From Paenibacillus_E violae (GTDB lineage: Bacteria > Bacillota > Bacilli > Paenibacillales > NBRC-103111), in contig NZ_JAWCUD010000004.1 in the NCBI RefSeq assembly GCF_032461945.1, positions 248,001-312,000 of the forward strand: a stretch of 64,000 bases of DNA. The letters run 5' to 3'. Numbering within the stretch: position 1 is the first letter of the stretch; every line of letters begins with the position of its first letter. Below the pieces are notes generated by a model. It made no database searches and had not been told where the DNA came from. It saw only the letters and a program-made list of their open reading frames with translations. The translations under genes and the position numbers were made by a program. Shown here piece by piece: positions 25,396 to 33,823 of this stretch.

Positions 25396-26439
25396 TTATT
25401 CTCCCTCGCCCTCAGCCATGTAGAGAAAGCATCTCACCATATGGTTATCGGAAACATTCGTTTTGGGAACGGCCTGCTTATTGCATACACCCTCGATTCG
25501 ATCTGAACAGCGCTCGTAGAAACCGCACATCGGCGGCATATTAGTTGCTATGGGGACAGTTCCATCGATGGATTCCAATCTTGCATGCCTGTTTCCGGAT
25601 AATTTAGGCATCGATTTGAGCAACCCTTTGGTGTAGGGATGTTTAGGATTATTGAAAATTTCCTTCACTGTCGATTGTTCGACTATTTTCCCCAAGTACA
25701 TAACAGCCACTTCATCACACATTTCGGCAATAATCCCAAGATCATGAGTGACCAGCAGGATAGCCATACCAAATTCACGTTGAAGCTCCTTCATAAGCTC
25801 CAACACTTGTGCCTGTATCGTAACATCAAGCGCAGTAGTAGGCTCGTCGGCAATTAGCAATTCCGGGTTGCAGGACAAGGCCATTGAGATCATCGCCCGC
25901 TGACGCATCCCCCCGGAGAATTCATGCGGAAATTGGTCAAAACGCTTTTCTTGATCCGATATACCGACTTTGCCAAGCATTTCAAGCGCGATTTTTTTAG
26001 CCTCTTTTTTGTTCTTCGTTCGGTGGATTAATATAGCTTCCATAATCTGATTGCCAATCGTGTACATCGGTGAAAAAGCAGTCATCGGCTCTTGAAAAAT
26101 CATGGCTATTTTTCTGCCACGAATGGAGCGTATTTGTTTGCTCCGTGTAGGTAACGATAACAAATCCAACTGATTTAAGGCTTTCTCCGATTCGGAGTGA
26201 TACACGATCTTTCCGGTGGTTTCGCATTCTTTGGGATTAATGCTAATAATCGCCCTGCTAGTCAAACTTTTGCCACAGCCGGACTCGCCAACAAGGCCCA
26301 GCGTCTTCCCCTTTTTTATGTCAAAGTCAACGCCATCAACGGCCTTCATTTCTCCATTATCCATTTGAATTCGAATTCTGAGATCTTGGACAGACAATAG
26401 GGGGCGTTCAGATTGTGAAACGGTGGCTTGCGATGTCAT
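25396..26439 (-). CDS. OppD/DppD-type ABC transporter ATPase
   Basis: A 347-residue ATPase paired with the OppF-like gene. Walker A GESGCGKSLTSR, signature FSGGMRQRAMISMA, Walker B LLIADEPTTALD, H-loop LVTHDLGI, and the C-terminal MCGFYERCSDRIEGVC cysteine segment. AGGGAT precedes the ATG. Both ATPases in one operon are the rule for Opp/Dpp systems, where they form a heterodimer below the two permeases. Confidence 0.92.
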   Translation of the reverse strand: MTSQATVSQSERPLLSVQDLRIRIQMDNGEMKAVDGVDFDIKKGKTLGLVGESGCGKSLTSRAIISINPKECETTGKIVYHSESEKALNQLDLLSLPTRSKQIRSIRGRKIAMIFQEPMTAFSPMYTIGNQIMEAILIHRTKNKKEAKKIALEMLGKVGISDQEKRFDQFPHEFSGGMRQRAMISMALSCNPELLIADEPTTALDVTIQAQVLELMKELQREFGMAILLVTHDLGIIAEMCDEVAVMYLGKIVEQSTVKEIFNNPKHPYTKGLLKSMPKLSGNRHARLESIDGTVPIATNMPPMCGFYERCSDRIEGVCNKQAVPKTNVSDNHMVRCFLYMAEGEGE

Positions 26440-26467
26440 ACTATCCCTCGCTTTAGACTAGAATGAA

Positions 26468-27613
26468 TTACTTCTTGTATGGATCGGCAGCATCGCGCAA
26501 TCCGTCGCCAAGAAAGTTAAAGGTTAAAACTGTCACAATAACAAAACCTAAAGGGATCAGTTTCCAGGGATACAAAGCAACATTCTCGATCTGTTGTGCT
26601 TCTTGGAGCAAGACGCCCCAGCTCGTAGCAGGCGAGCGTATTCCGAGCCCTAGGAAGCTCATTGCTGTTTCACCAAGTATCATGCCAGGTATCGCTAAGG
26701 TCGTTGCCACAACCAAATAGGAGATAAATCCAGGCAATAGATGTCTAATAATGATTTTTGCGTCACTGACGCCGGCAATTTTGGCTGCCAACACATACTC
26801 CTCATTTTTCAAAGAGATGAACTTTCCTCTTGCAACCCTTGCTAATTCCGTCCACCCAATAAAGGCGAAAATGATGACAATATACAAATACATAGTGACA
26901 ATTGGAACCCTAGCCGGAATGGCAGCTGACAATGCCATCCAGAGAGGAAGCGTCGGAAATGACCGAATGATTTCAATACTCCGCTGTATAATCGAATCGA
27001 GCCAACCGCCGAAATAACCGGACACCCCTCCGATAAATAATCCCAAGATGAAGCTTATTGACACGCCAATGAGAGGAATACTTAATGAAACTTGACTCCC
27101 CAGAAATACACGGGAAAGTAAGTCCCTACCCATGCCGTCCGTACCGAATAGAAATATGCGTCCCGGCGCATCGACGCCAAATAGATGAATATTCGTTGAA
27201 AACAGTCCTAAAAACCTATAGGTTTCACCTTCTACCAAAAAGCGAACAGGGTGACGAACATTCTCGTCTTGGACAAATATTTTACGGAGCGTCACAGGAT
27301 CTCTTCCTGATTTCAGTTCATTCACGAACGGTCTCATATGGAACTGGCCATCTGCATCCTTAAAGCTTACTTTTACTGGAGGTGCGTTTACGTATTTACT
27401 GTCATAGCTTTGCAAGCCATAAGGCGCAATAAACTGTGCAAATAGGGCCGCTACATAAAAGCATGCAAGAATCGCCAAGCTAATCCGGGCCAATTTATGC
27501 TTTTTTAAACGACGATACATGAGTCGCCATTGTGAGCTATAAGAAAGATCACTTTTGGGAGTTTCTTTTACTGGAGTTATCTTTTGTCTTCCGACAATTG
27601 GAATTGTTTTCAT
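26468..27613 (-). CDS. OppC/DppC-type ABC permease
   Basis: About 381 residues. An N-terminal helix is followed by a long extracytoplasmic insert and then five helices with the EAA loop of OppC proteins (AAKIAGVSDAKIIIRHLLP) and a terminal FNFLGDGLRDAADP typical of OppC. The ATG at 27613 has AGAGG nine bases upstream; a GTG two codons earlier is possible. It begins two bases after the OppB stop. Confidence 0.9.
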   Translation of the reverse strand: MKTIPIVGRQKITPVKETPKSDLSYSSQWRLMYRRLKKHKLARISLAILACFYVAALFAQFIAPYGLQSYDSKYVNAPPVKVSFKDADGQFHMRPFVNELKSGRDPVTLRKIFVQDENVRHPVRFLVEGETYRFLGLFSTNIHLFGVDAPGRIFLFGTDGMGRDLLSRVFLGSQVSLSIPLIGVSISFILGLFIGGVSGYFGGWLDSIIQRSIEIIRSFPTLPLWMALSAAIPARVPIVTMYLYIVIIFAFIGWTELARVARGKFISLKNEEYVLAAKIAGVSDAKIIIRHLLPGFISYLVVATTLAIPGMILGETAMSFLGLGIRSPATSWGVLLQEAQQIENVALYPWKLIPLGFVIVTVLTFNFLGDGLRDAADPYKK

Positions 27614-27615
27614 GG

Positions 27616-28614
27616 TCACATACCTCTAAACTCTGTGCGAATTTTTGGATCGAGCCATGCCAATAAAATATCTGAAATCAATGTCCCCAGAACCGTCAAA
27701 ACAGCCATAAACAACAGCCATGTACCCGCCAAGTACATATCCTGCGCTAAGAGAGCGTTATACATGACCGGCCCTTGGATGGGAAGATTGAGAACAATCG
27801 CCGTAATGGTGGAACCTGTAAATATAGAGGTCAGTGACCAACCAATTGTGCTCACGATCGGATTCATAGCTGCACGTGTCGGATATTTGATTAATATTTT
27901 TGTTTCCGATAAACCCTTTGCTCTCGCCGTCACCACATTTGGCTTATTTAATTCGTCCAGCATCTGACCTCTCATAACTCGAATTAATTCTGCTGTATTC
28001 GCTAAACCAATGACGATAACAGGAATGATCATATGCTTGAGTAAATCCAATACCTTATCTAACGACCAGCCTGCATTAACGAATTCACTTGAAAAGAGAC
28101 CTAACAAGGGATCACCAAAGTAAACATACGACAAATACATTAATATTATGGCCATTAAGAAATGCGGCGTTGCCATGCCAAGAAAGCCAACAGCAGAAAA
28201 AATATAATCACCAATTGAATATTGCTTTACGGCACAGTAAATACCGATCGGAACCGCCACTGCGTATGTGAATGCCATTGTCACCAAAGAGACGACAATC
28301 GTTAATCCCATATATTGCGAAATAACCGTAGTAACCGGCTTGTTATAGCTGAAAGAATAGCCGAAGTCGAAGTTCGTTATCATATTGCTCATCCAAGCCA
28401 GATACTGAAAAAACCAGGGCTGATCCAATTTCAAGCTTGCTCGCATTGCAGCTATATCGGCGTCTGACATGACATCGCCTGCAACCGACATTTTAGCCGC
28501 ATAAGTCGACACGTAGTCACCTGGCGGAAGCTGAATGATGTAGAAAACGATCATGGAGATAAAGAAAATAACCGGTATAACCAAGACGATTCTTTTTAAG
28601 ATATAGTGAAGCAT
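27616..28614 (-). CDS. OppB/DppB-type ABC permease
   Basis: A 332-residue permease. The first helix (YILKRIVLVIPVIFFISMIVF) and the long first loop with LPPGDY are standard for OppB. The EAA segment is TARAKGLSETKILIKYPTRAAMNP. It is the second gene of the operon after the binding protein, separated by an 87-base gap with a hairpin, and directly precedes the OppC-like gene. Confidence 0.92.
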   Translation of the reverse strand: MLHYILKRIVLVIPVIFFISMIVFYIIQLPPGDYVSTYAAKMSVAGDVMSDADIAAMRASLKLDQPWFFQYLAWMSNMITNFDFGYSFSYNKPVTTVISQYMGLTIVVSLVTMAFTYAVAVPIGIYCAVKQYSIGDYIFSAVGFLGMATPHFLMAIILMYLSYVYFGDPLLGLFSSEFVNAGWSLDKVLDLLKHMIIPVIVIGLANTAELIRVMRGQMLDELNKPNVVTARAKGLSETKILIKYPTRAAMNPIVSTIGWSLTSIFTGSTITAIVLNLPIQGPVMYNALLAQDMYLAGTWLLFMAVLTVLGTLISDILLAWLDPKIRTEFRGM

Positions 28615-28662
28615 CTCTACCCTATCCTCTCCGTTTAATTCAAGAATGCCTCTGAACGATAC

Positions 28663-28683
28663 AGGGGGATTTGGGATCCCCCT
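28663..28683 (-). other. Intercistronic hairpin between binding-protein and permease genes
   Basis: A perfect 8-bp stem (AGGGGGAT / ATCCCCCT) with a 5-base loop and no T run. Its position just after the binding-protein gene fits an mRNA-protecting hairpin that raises binding protein output. Confidence 0.5.
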
Positions 28684-28701
28684 ATTTCGCTTGAAGCTTA
28701 T

Positions 28702-30675
28702 TTATGGTTTGATGAAAAATTGCGCAGGATGACCGTGCCCTAAGCTGCGGAATTCATCTGAATAGACTAAGTCTTTGGGTACGTTGCCCATTTTATTAGA
28801 AGCAACTACAAGGCGAGGCGTAGGACCGGCGTAGCCAATAATCCATTGATTTTTCTGATGTAGCTTCACAATCTCATTGCTCCATTTCTCGATCTCCTCT
28901 TTACTTGTCGACGCTTTAACTTTGTTCCAGTAGTCGAGAATTAAAGCTACATCGCCTTCCGGTTTAACACCTTCTTTGCCATTGGAAGACGAGTACAGTC
29001 CGTAATGTCCATACCAAGGCGTCAGTACCCTCAAAGGAACGAGCGTATCCGGACGGAATGCTACGTTAACCAGTGAGATATTTTCAGTCGTCGCAGGAAT
29101 TTTGTTAGCGTACTTAAGTTCCTGATGCGTTCCTTGATCCACAACTTTAAGGTCTACCTTAATGCCCACTGCCTCGTAATACTTTTTGACAAGTTCCAGG
29201 AAACTTGCTGTGTTCGTACTGCCTTCAATGATCGTAATGGTCAGATCAGAGCCATCTGCATTCAGCCGGAAATTATTCTTATCGCGCTTGGTCAAACCAA
29301 TCTCATCCAGCAGCTGATTAGCCCGATTCACATCGAACTTACTCCACTGATCTGCCCATCCTGCTTGGTAGCCAACCAATCCTTCAGGGACCGATGCCTG
29401 CTGAGGAGCGCCCAAGCCATTCGTTACGATTTCCGAAATTTCCTTTCGATCTACAGCAACCGACAGAGCCTCTCTAAATCTAATATCCTGGAACAGCTTG
29501 CGCAGATTCGGATCTGCAATCGTCTGATTCAACTGCAGGCCAGCGCTTGACCAATTGGGCGTCGTCCAAGACATAACGCGGAACCCTGCTTTTTTCTCAT
29601 TTTCCTTGAGGACAGTGAAGTCTTTAAAATCGAAGTCAAGCAAATTGTAGTCTCCAGCAAGCGTACCAAGAATACGTTGAGCAGGATCCTGTACTTTGGT
29701 AGCAACGATGCGATCCATATACGGAAGCTGATTACCCTCTTTGTCTGTTTTCCAGTAATAAGGGTTACGTTCCATAATAAACTGATCGCTGTTGGGGTCA
29801 TTTTTTGCCACCCAAGCCCGCAATGTCGGAATTTGTGGATTTACCCAATAATAATAGCCTGTTGCGACTAAGAACGTTTTTACGTCTTCGAAGCCCCATT
29901 TTTTCGCAATCTCTAGTGCTTTCTCTTGACCCACAAATTCAGGCAGTATCGTTTTTTGGAAGTGCGCTGGAGCGAAGAACCATTTGTTGTCTATCGCTAC
30001 ACGTTCCAGGAACTGTACGCTCGGATACTTGTGTACAACCTTAAATGTATAGTCGTCTACCTTAGTAACCGTCGCCAAAGCCTTCTCCCCTGATACAGGG
30101 TCTACGGAATAATAAGCGTCATATATTTTTTTGCCGAACGTTTCTTTGGTAAGCATGTGCTCCCAGTAGAATAGCACGTCATCGGCGGTAAACGGCACCC
30201 CGTCGGACCATTTCATACCTTTTCTTAAATGGATCGTAAATTCGGTAGAATCTTTGTTGACCTCATAACTTTTGGCCACATTAGGTTCAATTGTGCTTCC
30301 ATCTTTTTTAAAACGGAACAAAGCTTCCTCTGTAGGCTGACCTACTGTCCAGCGGTCATTCGGTCCGGTCCATGGCATCTTCCAATCTCCGCCGTATTTG
30401 CCGATTTCCTCGGATACGGTTTCGACCATGATGTCTTCCTTGGCAGGCATACGCTCAGTCACTGGCTTTAACGTACCTGCGCTCACAAGCTTAGTAAGCA
30501 TAGGAGCTTCTTTGAATCCGTCTGTCTTTGCGGGAGCGGGCGCTACGGGAGCCGCCGTTGCCTCTTTTGCGGCAGAGCTTGCCTTTGGACTAACTTCACT
30601 TGCACTCTCGCAGGCAGCAAATACAACAGTAAACACCATCAGCATCATGCCCAAAAATATGTGGTTCGTTTTCAA
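28702..30675 (-). CDS. Family 5 extracellular solute-binding lipoprotein (OppA-like)
   Basis: About 657 residues. The proposed start is TTG at 30675 with GGAGG eight bases upstream (the ATG pair at 30693 overlaps that site). The signal peptide ends in a lipobox FAAC. The mature protein has an Ala/Pro/Lys-rich tether and then SBP_bac_5 features: HLRKGMKWSDGVPFTADDVLFYWE and VDRKEISEIV. It is unusually long for OppA, similar to binding proteins of oligosaccharide-type Opp systems. First gene of the operon, downstream of three LacI-type operators. Confidence 0.88.
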   Translation of the reverse strand: MKTNHIFLGMMLMVFTVVFAACESASEVSPKASSAAKEATAAPVAPAPAKTDGFKEAPMLTKLVSAGTLKPVTERMPAKEDIMVETVSEEIGKYGGDWKMPWTGPNDRWTVGQPTEEALFRFKKDGSTIEPNVAKSYEVNKDSTEFTIHLRKGMKWSDGVPFTADDVLFYWEHMLTKETFGKKIYDAYYSVDPVSGEKALATVTKVDDYTFKVVHKYPSVQFLERVAIDNKWFFAPAHFQKTILPEFVGQEKALEIAKKWGFEDVKTFLVATGYYYWVNPQIPTLRAWVAKNDPNSDQFIMERNPYYWKTDKEGNQLPYMDRIVATKVQDPAQRILGTLAGDYNLLDFDFKDFTVLKENEKKAGFRVMSWTTPNWSSAGLQLNQTIADPNLRKLFQDIRFREALSVAVDRKEISEIVTNGLGAPQQASVPEGLVGYQAGWADQWSKFDVNRANQLLDEIGLTKRDKNNFRLNADGSDLTITIIEGSTNTASFLELVKKYYEAVGIKVDLKVVDQGTHQELKYANKIPATTENISLVNVAFRPDTLVPLRVLTPWYGHYGLYSSSNGKEGVKPEGDVALILDYWNKVKASTSKEEIEKWSNEIVKLHQKNQWIIGYAGPTPRLVVASNKMGNVPKDLVYSDEFRSLGHGHPAQFFIKP

Positions 30676-30765
30676 ACCTATCCCCTCCATCATTCATCTG
30701 GTACTTCAATCTTCCTCATCACGAACTGGAAATTGGTTCCCTTCCACCCCCTAGATAGATTCAAG

Positions 30766-30781
30766 CTTAAACCGGTTTAAG
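30766..30781. promoter_or_regulatory. LacI-type operator 1 of the Opp-type operon
   Basis: A perfect 16-bp palindrome, CTTAAACCGGTTTAAG, with the central CG typical of LacI-family operators, 91 bases before the first gene. Confidence 0.75.
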
Positions 30782-30841
30782 TATGTGGAGATAAGAGTAA
30801 GCGCTTTCTTTGCAAAGCGTAAAAAGATCCAAAATAACAGA

Positions 30842-30855
30842 TTAAACCGGTTTAA
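30842..30855. promoter_or_regulatory. LacI-type operator 2 of the Opp-type operon
   Basis: A perfect 14-bp palindrome TTAAACCGGTTTAA, centred 75 bases from operator 1. A weaker cre-like sequence (AGTAAGCGCTTTCT) lies between the two at 30796-30809. Confidence 0.75.
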
Positions 30856-30921
30856 CAAGGTACATAGCAATCGGGTAATCTCCTCTTTTGAGTGGAATTA
30901 AACGTAAGGTATGGATGTTTG

Positions 30922-30935
30922 TTAAACCGATTTAA
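30922..30935. promoter_or_regulatory. LacI-type operator 3 of the Opp-type operon
   Basis: TTAAACCGATTTAA, one base off the perfect palindrome, centred 80 bases from operator 2. Three similar sites 75-80 bases apart suggest DNA looping by a tetramer or cooperative binding. Confidence 0.7.
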
Positions 30936-30951
30936 TCATAGTCACTCTAAA

Positions 30952-30965
30952 TGTAAGCGCTTAAC
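30952..30965. promoter_or_regulatory. cre-like site upstream of the Opp-type operon
   Basis: TGTAAGCGCTTAAC, the same 14-mer as at 4176-4189 before the alginate-lyase gene. It differs from the CcpA consensus in the last two bases. The remaining bases of this 395-base region hold no gene. Confidence 0.45.
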
Positions 30966-31047
30966 CAATATCTGTATCGTACCGTGTAATACTGGAAAAT
31001 GCAATAACTTTTTTTGGAAGAATTTGGTGTCGAATGCCGTCGAAAAG

Positions 31048-31092
31048 AAAAAAAATCCTGTAAGCATCCACTAAGGACGCTTATCCAGGATT
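31048..31092 (-). terminator. Terminator of the YesN/YesM/binding-protein operon
   Basis: AATCCTG-G-ATAAGC pairs with GCTTA-CAGGATT on the minus strand and is followed by eight T residues. The 5' arm of the stem contains the last codons of the binding-protein gene, so the gene and the terminator overlap. Confidence 0.8.
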
Positions 31093-32045
31093 GGAAAAAG
31101 CAGCTTCTGATTCGGTTTCGTATACATGTTTGTTTTCCAGATAACCTCCGACCCCGTATCGATTCTTCCTTCCACCTTCTGCCCACTGCTCAGTTGAACC
31201 GCCGTTTTCAATGCCACATAGCCCATGTTGAACGGTTTTTGGACGACCATTGCCTGAATGATTTCCTCTTCCAGGAAACCGATTTCTTCCATGGAACTGT
31301 CGAAGCCAATCAGCTTGATCTCTCCTGGCTTCTTCCAATCGTGAAGCGCTTTGGCCGCGCCAAGGGTCGAAGGCTCATTTAATCCAACTATCCCTTGCAG
31401 ATCCGGGTAATCCTTCAGCAGTTGCATCGTAATGTCGTACGCTTTTTCCGAAGATCCCTCACTGTAGTAGGTGTTCAGAATTTGGAAGCCCGTGTCCCTT
31501 TGAATGGCAGAGCGAAGGCCGTTTTCTCTTTCAATGGAAGTAGATGACCCTTTAATGAAATTAATAATGGCTATTTGCCCGCGATTCGGCAGTGTCTGGA
31601 TCAGCGCTTCACCCGCTTTTTTACCCGCTTCCACATTATCCGTAGCGATAAATGACTTGGAGATGCCTCCCTTGAGACCGGAATCAACGGTAATTAAGGG
31701 AATACCGGCTTTTACAATTTCGTGTGCAATAGGCACCGTTCGCTCGAAATCTAAAGCCGACAAGACAATCGCCTTCGGCTTCATTGCTATGACTTCGCGC
31801 AACATCCGAATTTGACCATCGACATCTTTTTCCGTGTCTGTACCGACAACTTTCACCTTGCTGCCCATCTCTGCGGCAGCGGCGTTGACGCCTTGCTCGA
31901 CAACCTGCCAAAACTCAATTTGCTTATCAATTGTCTTGGGTACAAAAACGATGGGCTGATTATTTTTACCTGCCGCCTTTAAACCGTACATATAAACAGC
32001 AATTGATAAGATTGTAATGACAATTAAGAATAACCAGCGCTTCAT
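31071..32045 (-). CDS. Membrane-anchored periplasmic-binding-type sugar sensor protein
   Basis: A 324-residue protein. The start MKRWLFL at 32045 overlaps the kinase stop (ATGA) and has GGAGG upstream within the kinase gene. One N-terminal helix (residues about 4-24) anchors a type-1 periplasmic binding domain (QPIVFVPKTIDKQIEFW, GIVGLNEPSTLGAAKAL, IKLIGFDSS), similar to ribose/galactose binding proteins. It is related to the transporter's binding protein at 35563-36570. Placed third behind a YesN regulator and a YesM kinase, it probably acts as the extracellular sugar receptor that signals to the kinase, as in ChvE- or XylF-type sensing; this is inference. Confidence 0.82.
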   Translation of the reverse strand: MKRWLFLIVITILSIAVYMYGLKAAGKNNQPIVFVPKTIDKQIEFWQVVEQGVNAAAAEMGSKVKVVGTDTEKDVDGQIRMLREVIAMKPKAIVLSALDFERTVPIAHEIVKAGIPLITVDSGLKGGISKSFIATDNVEAGKKAGEALIQTLPNRGQIAIINFIKGSSTSIERENGLRSAIQRDTGFQILNTYYSEGSSEKAYDITMQLLKDYPDLQGIVGLNEPSTLGAAKALHDWKKPGEIKLIGFDSSMEEIGFLEEEIIQAMVVQKPFNMGYVALKTAVQLSSGQKVEGRIDTGSEVIWKTNMYTKPNQKLLFPILDKRP

Positions 32046-33823
32046 TCGTCTTTCACCTCCAACTCCGAGCAAGGAATCCGCAATGTGACCGTCGTCCCTT
32101 CTTCCGGTTCGCTTTCGAAAGACAAGCCATACGCTGTACCATAGAACAGTTGAATACGATGATGCACATTCCAAACACCTAGCCCCTGATCCTTGGAAGA
32201 TTCCTGTCCTGGTCCCGGTCCCAGCAAGCCTTGCAGCTTGGCTTTATCCATTCCTAATCCATTATCGCTTACCGTAATTTGGATGACGCCGTCGACCAAC
32301 CGCCCTTCAATGCGGATATGCCCCCGTTCTTCCATGCGCCTGATGCCATGGTAAATTGCATTTTCCACGAGCGGTTGAAGCATAATTCGTAGCATACGGC
32401 AGCCTTGCAGTTCGGGTTCTACCTCAATCGCGTATGAAAATTTATTCGTATATCGCATAGATTGTACCGTTAGATAGTTAGCCAAGTGCTCCATTTCCAT
32501 GGATACCGAAACTTCTTGTTCCCCTTTGCCTATGCTGTAACGCAGCATTTTGGAGAGTGCCATGGTCATTTTCACGACTTCTCTCATCTTGTTCGTTTCC
32601 GCCATCCAAATGATTGATTCCAGCGTGTTATACAAGAAATGCGGGTTGATCTGGGATTGGAGCGCTTTGATTTCACTTGTCCGAAGCAGCGCCTCTTCAT
32701 GCACGATTTGTTTCATGAGATCCTTTATTTTGACAAGCATGACATTGAAGCTTCTCGCTAATTTCCCAATCTCATCGGCTTGCGTAATATCAGCCCGAAT
32801 GTCAAAGTTGCCCTGTTCCACCTGTTTCATATTCGCTTCCAGCTTCTTGATCGGTCTGCTGAGTGTAAACGATAGCACGATTGAAATACCCAGCGCGATG
32901 ATCAAACACACGCTGCCCCATAGAACCGTTGAAAGCTGCATCTTTTTTTTATTGCCAACCAGCTCTTCGGGATACGTGACACCAACAATTTTCCAACCAA
33001 AATTCGTTGTTCGGATCGATAAGATTTTTTCATGATCATTTTCTTTCAATGATAACTGCCCGTCTCCCGAGGCCAGAATCGCTTCAATAGGTTCACTTTT
33101 CAAATTCGTATGGATGATCTGCTGCTGAGGGTGATAAACGAGGTCTCCTTCGGAATTGACAATAAACACATACCCTCTCTTGCCTAGTTGAATATGGCTG
33201 CAGAGGTCATTAATGATCGTGTAATTCAAATCAATCAGCAACACGCCGGTCTTGTCGAATCGATCATGGCCCCGAAACTGCTGACTCATGGAGATGACCC
33301 ATGGATATTCGTTGCGATAGACATGTTCAACTTCCGAAGAAGAAATATAGGTGGCATCATTCTTCGCTTTCGTATACCAATCCTGCGCAATTAACTCAGG
33401 ATAACTCTTCAGAGCGCTCTGCTCCCGGTCGGAGATGACAGCTCCATTGGAGCCTATAAAAAGAATTGCGCTAATGTCATTTCTGGATTGAACGATGACT
33501 TGCAGGGAGCTTTCAATCGCATTGACCAGGCTTTGTCCGACTTCTGAATGTGGATCCGCCATCGTCAAATACTGCCTGATTTGCCCATTGTTATATAGAA
33601 GGGACGAAATACTTTTCATATTGTCAATGTATGTCTCAATGGTCGTTCCAACCTGATTGATCAGCTCATTCGTATACTGCACAGAGTTTTCCGTAACGGA
33701 GTCCGACGACTGGCGGTATGTGTTGTAGCTCAGAATAAGCGTTGTGCCTATGATCAAACAGGAGAAAGCGACAGCTATGCTCGTGTGAATGCTTTTAAAT
33801 CTAAAGAAACGCCTCTTATTCAA
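32042..33823 (-). CDS. YesM/LytS-type sensor histidine kinase with Cache domain
   Basis: A 593-residue membrane kinase. Helix 1 (about 14-34) and helix 2 (about 300-322) enclose an extracellular double-Cache-like domain. HAMP follows (SRPIKKLEANMKQVEQGN). The catalytic part has the His_kinase motif QSQINPHFLYNTLESI and ATPase boxes NAIYHGI, DNGLGMD and GLGVWNVHHRI. The start is TTG at 33823 with AGAGGGG upstream; it overlaps the response-regulator gene by eight bases. The pair and the anchored binding protein form a sugar-sensing three-component set. Confidence 0.9.
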   Translation of the reverse strand: MNKRRFFRFKSIHTSIAVAFSCLIIGTTLILSYNTYRQSSDSVTENSVQYTNELINQVGTTIETYIDNMKSISSLLYNNGQIRQYLTMADPHSEVGQSLVNAIESSLQVIVQSRNDISAILFIGSNGAVISDREQSALKSYPELIAQDWYTKAKNDATYISSSEVEHVYRNEYPWVISMSQQFRGHDRFDKTGVLLIDLNYTIINDLCSHIQLGKRGYVFIVNSEGDLVYHPQQQIIHTNLKSEPIEAILASGDGQLSLKENDHEKILSIRTTNFGWKIVGVTYPEELVGNKKKMQLSTVLWGSVCLIIALGISIVLSFTLSRPIKKLEANMKQVEQGNFDIRADITQADEIGKLARSFNVMLVKIKDLMKQIVHEEALLRTSEIKALQSQINPHFLYNTLESIIWMAETNKMREVVKMTMALSKMLRYSIGKGEQEVSVSMEMEHLANYLTVQSMRYTNKFSYAIEVEPELQGCRMLRIMLQPLVENAIYHGIRRMEERGHIRIEGRLVDGVIQITVSDNGLGMDKAKLQGLLGPGPGQESSKDQGLGVWNVHHRIQLFYGTAYGLSFESEPEEGTTVTLRIPCSELEVKDE

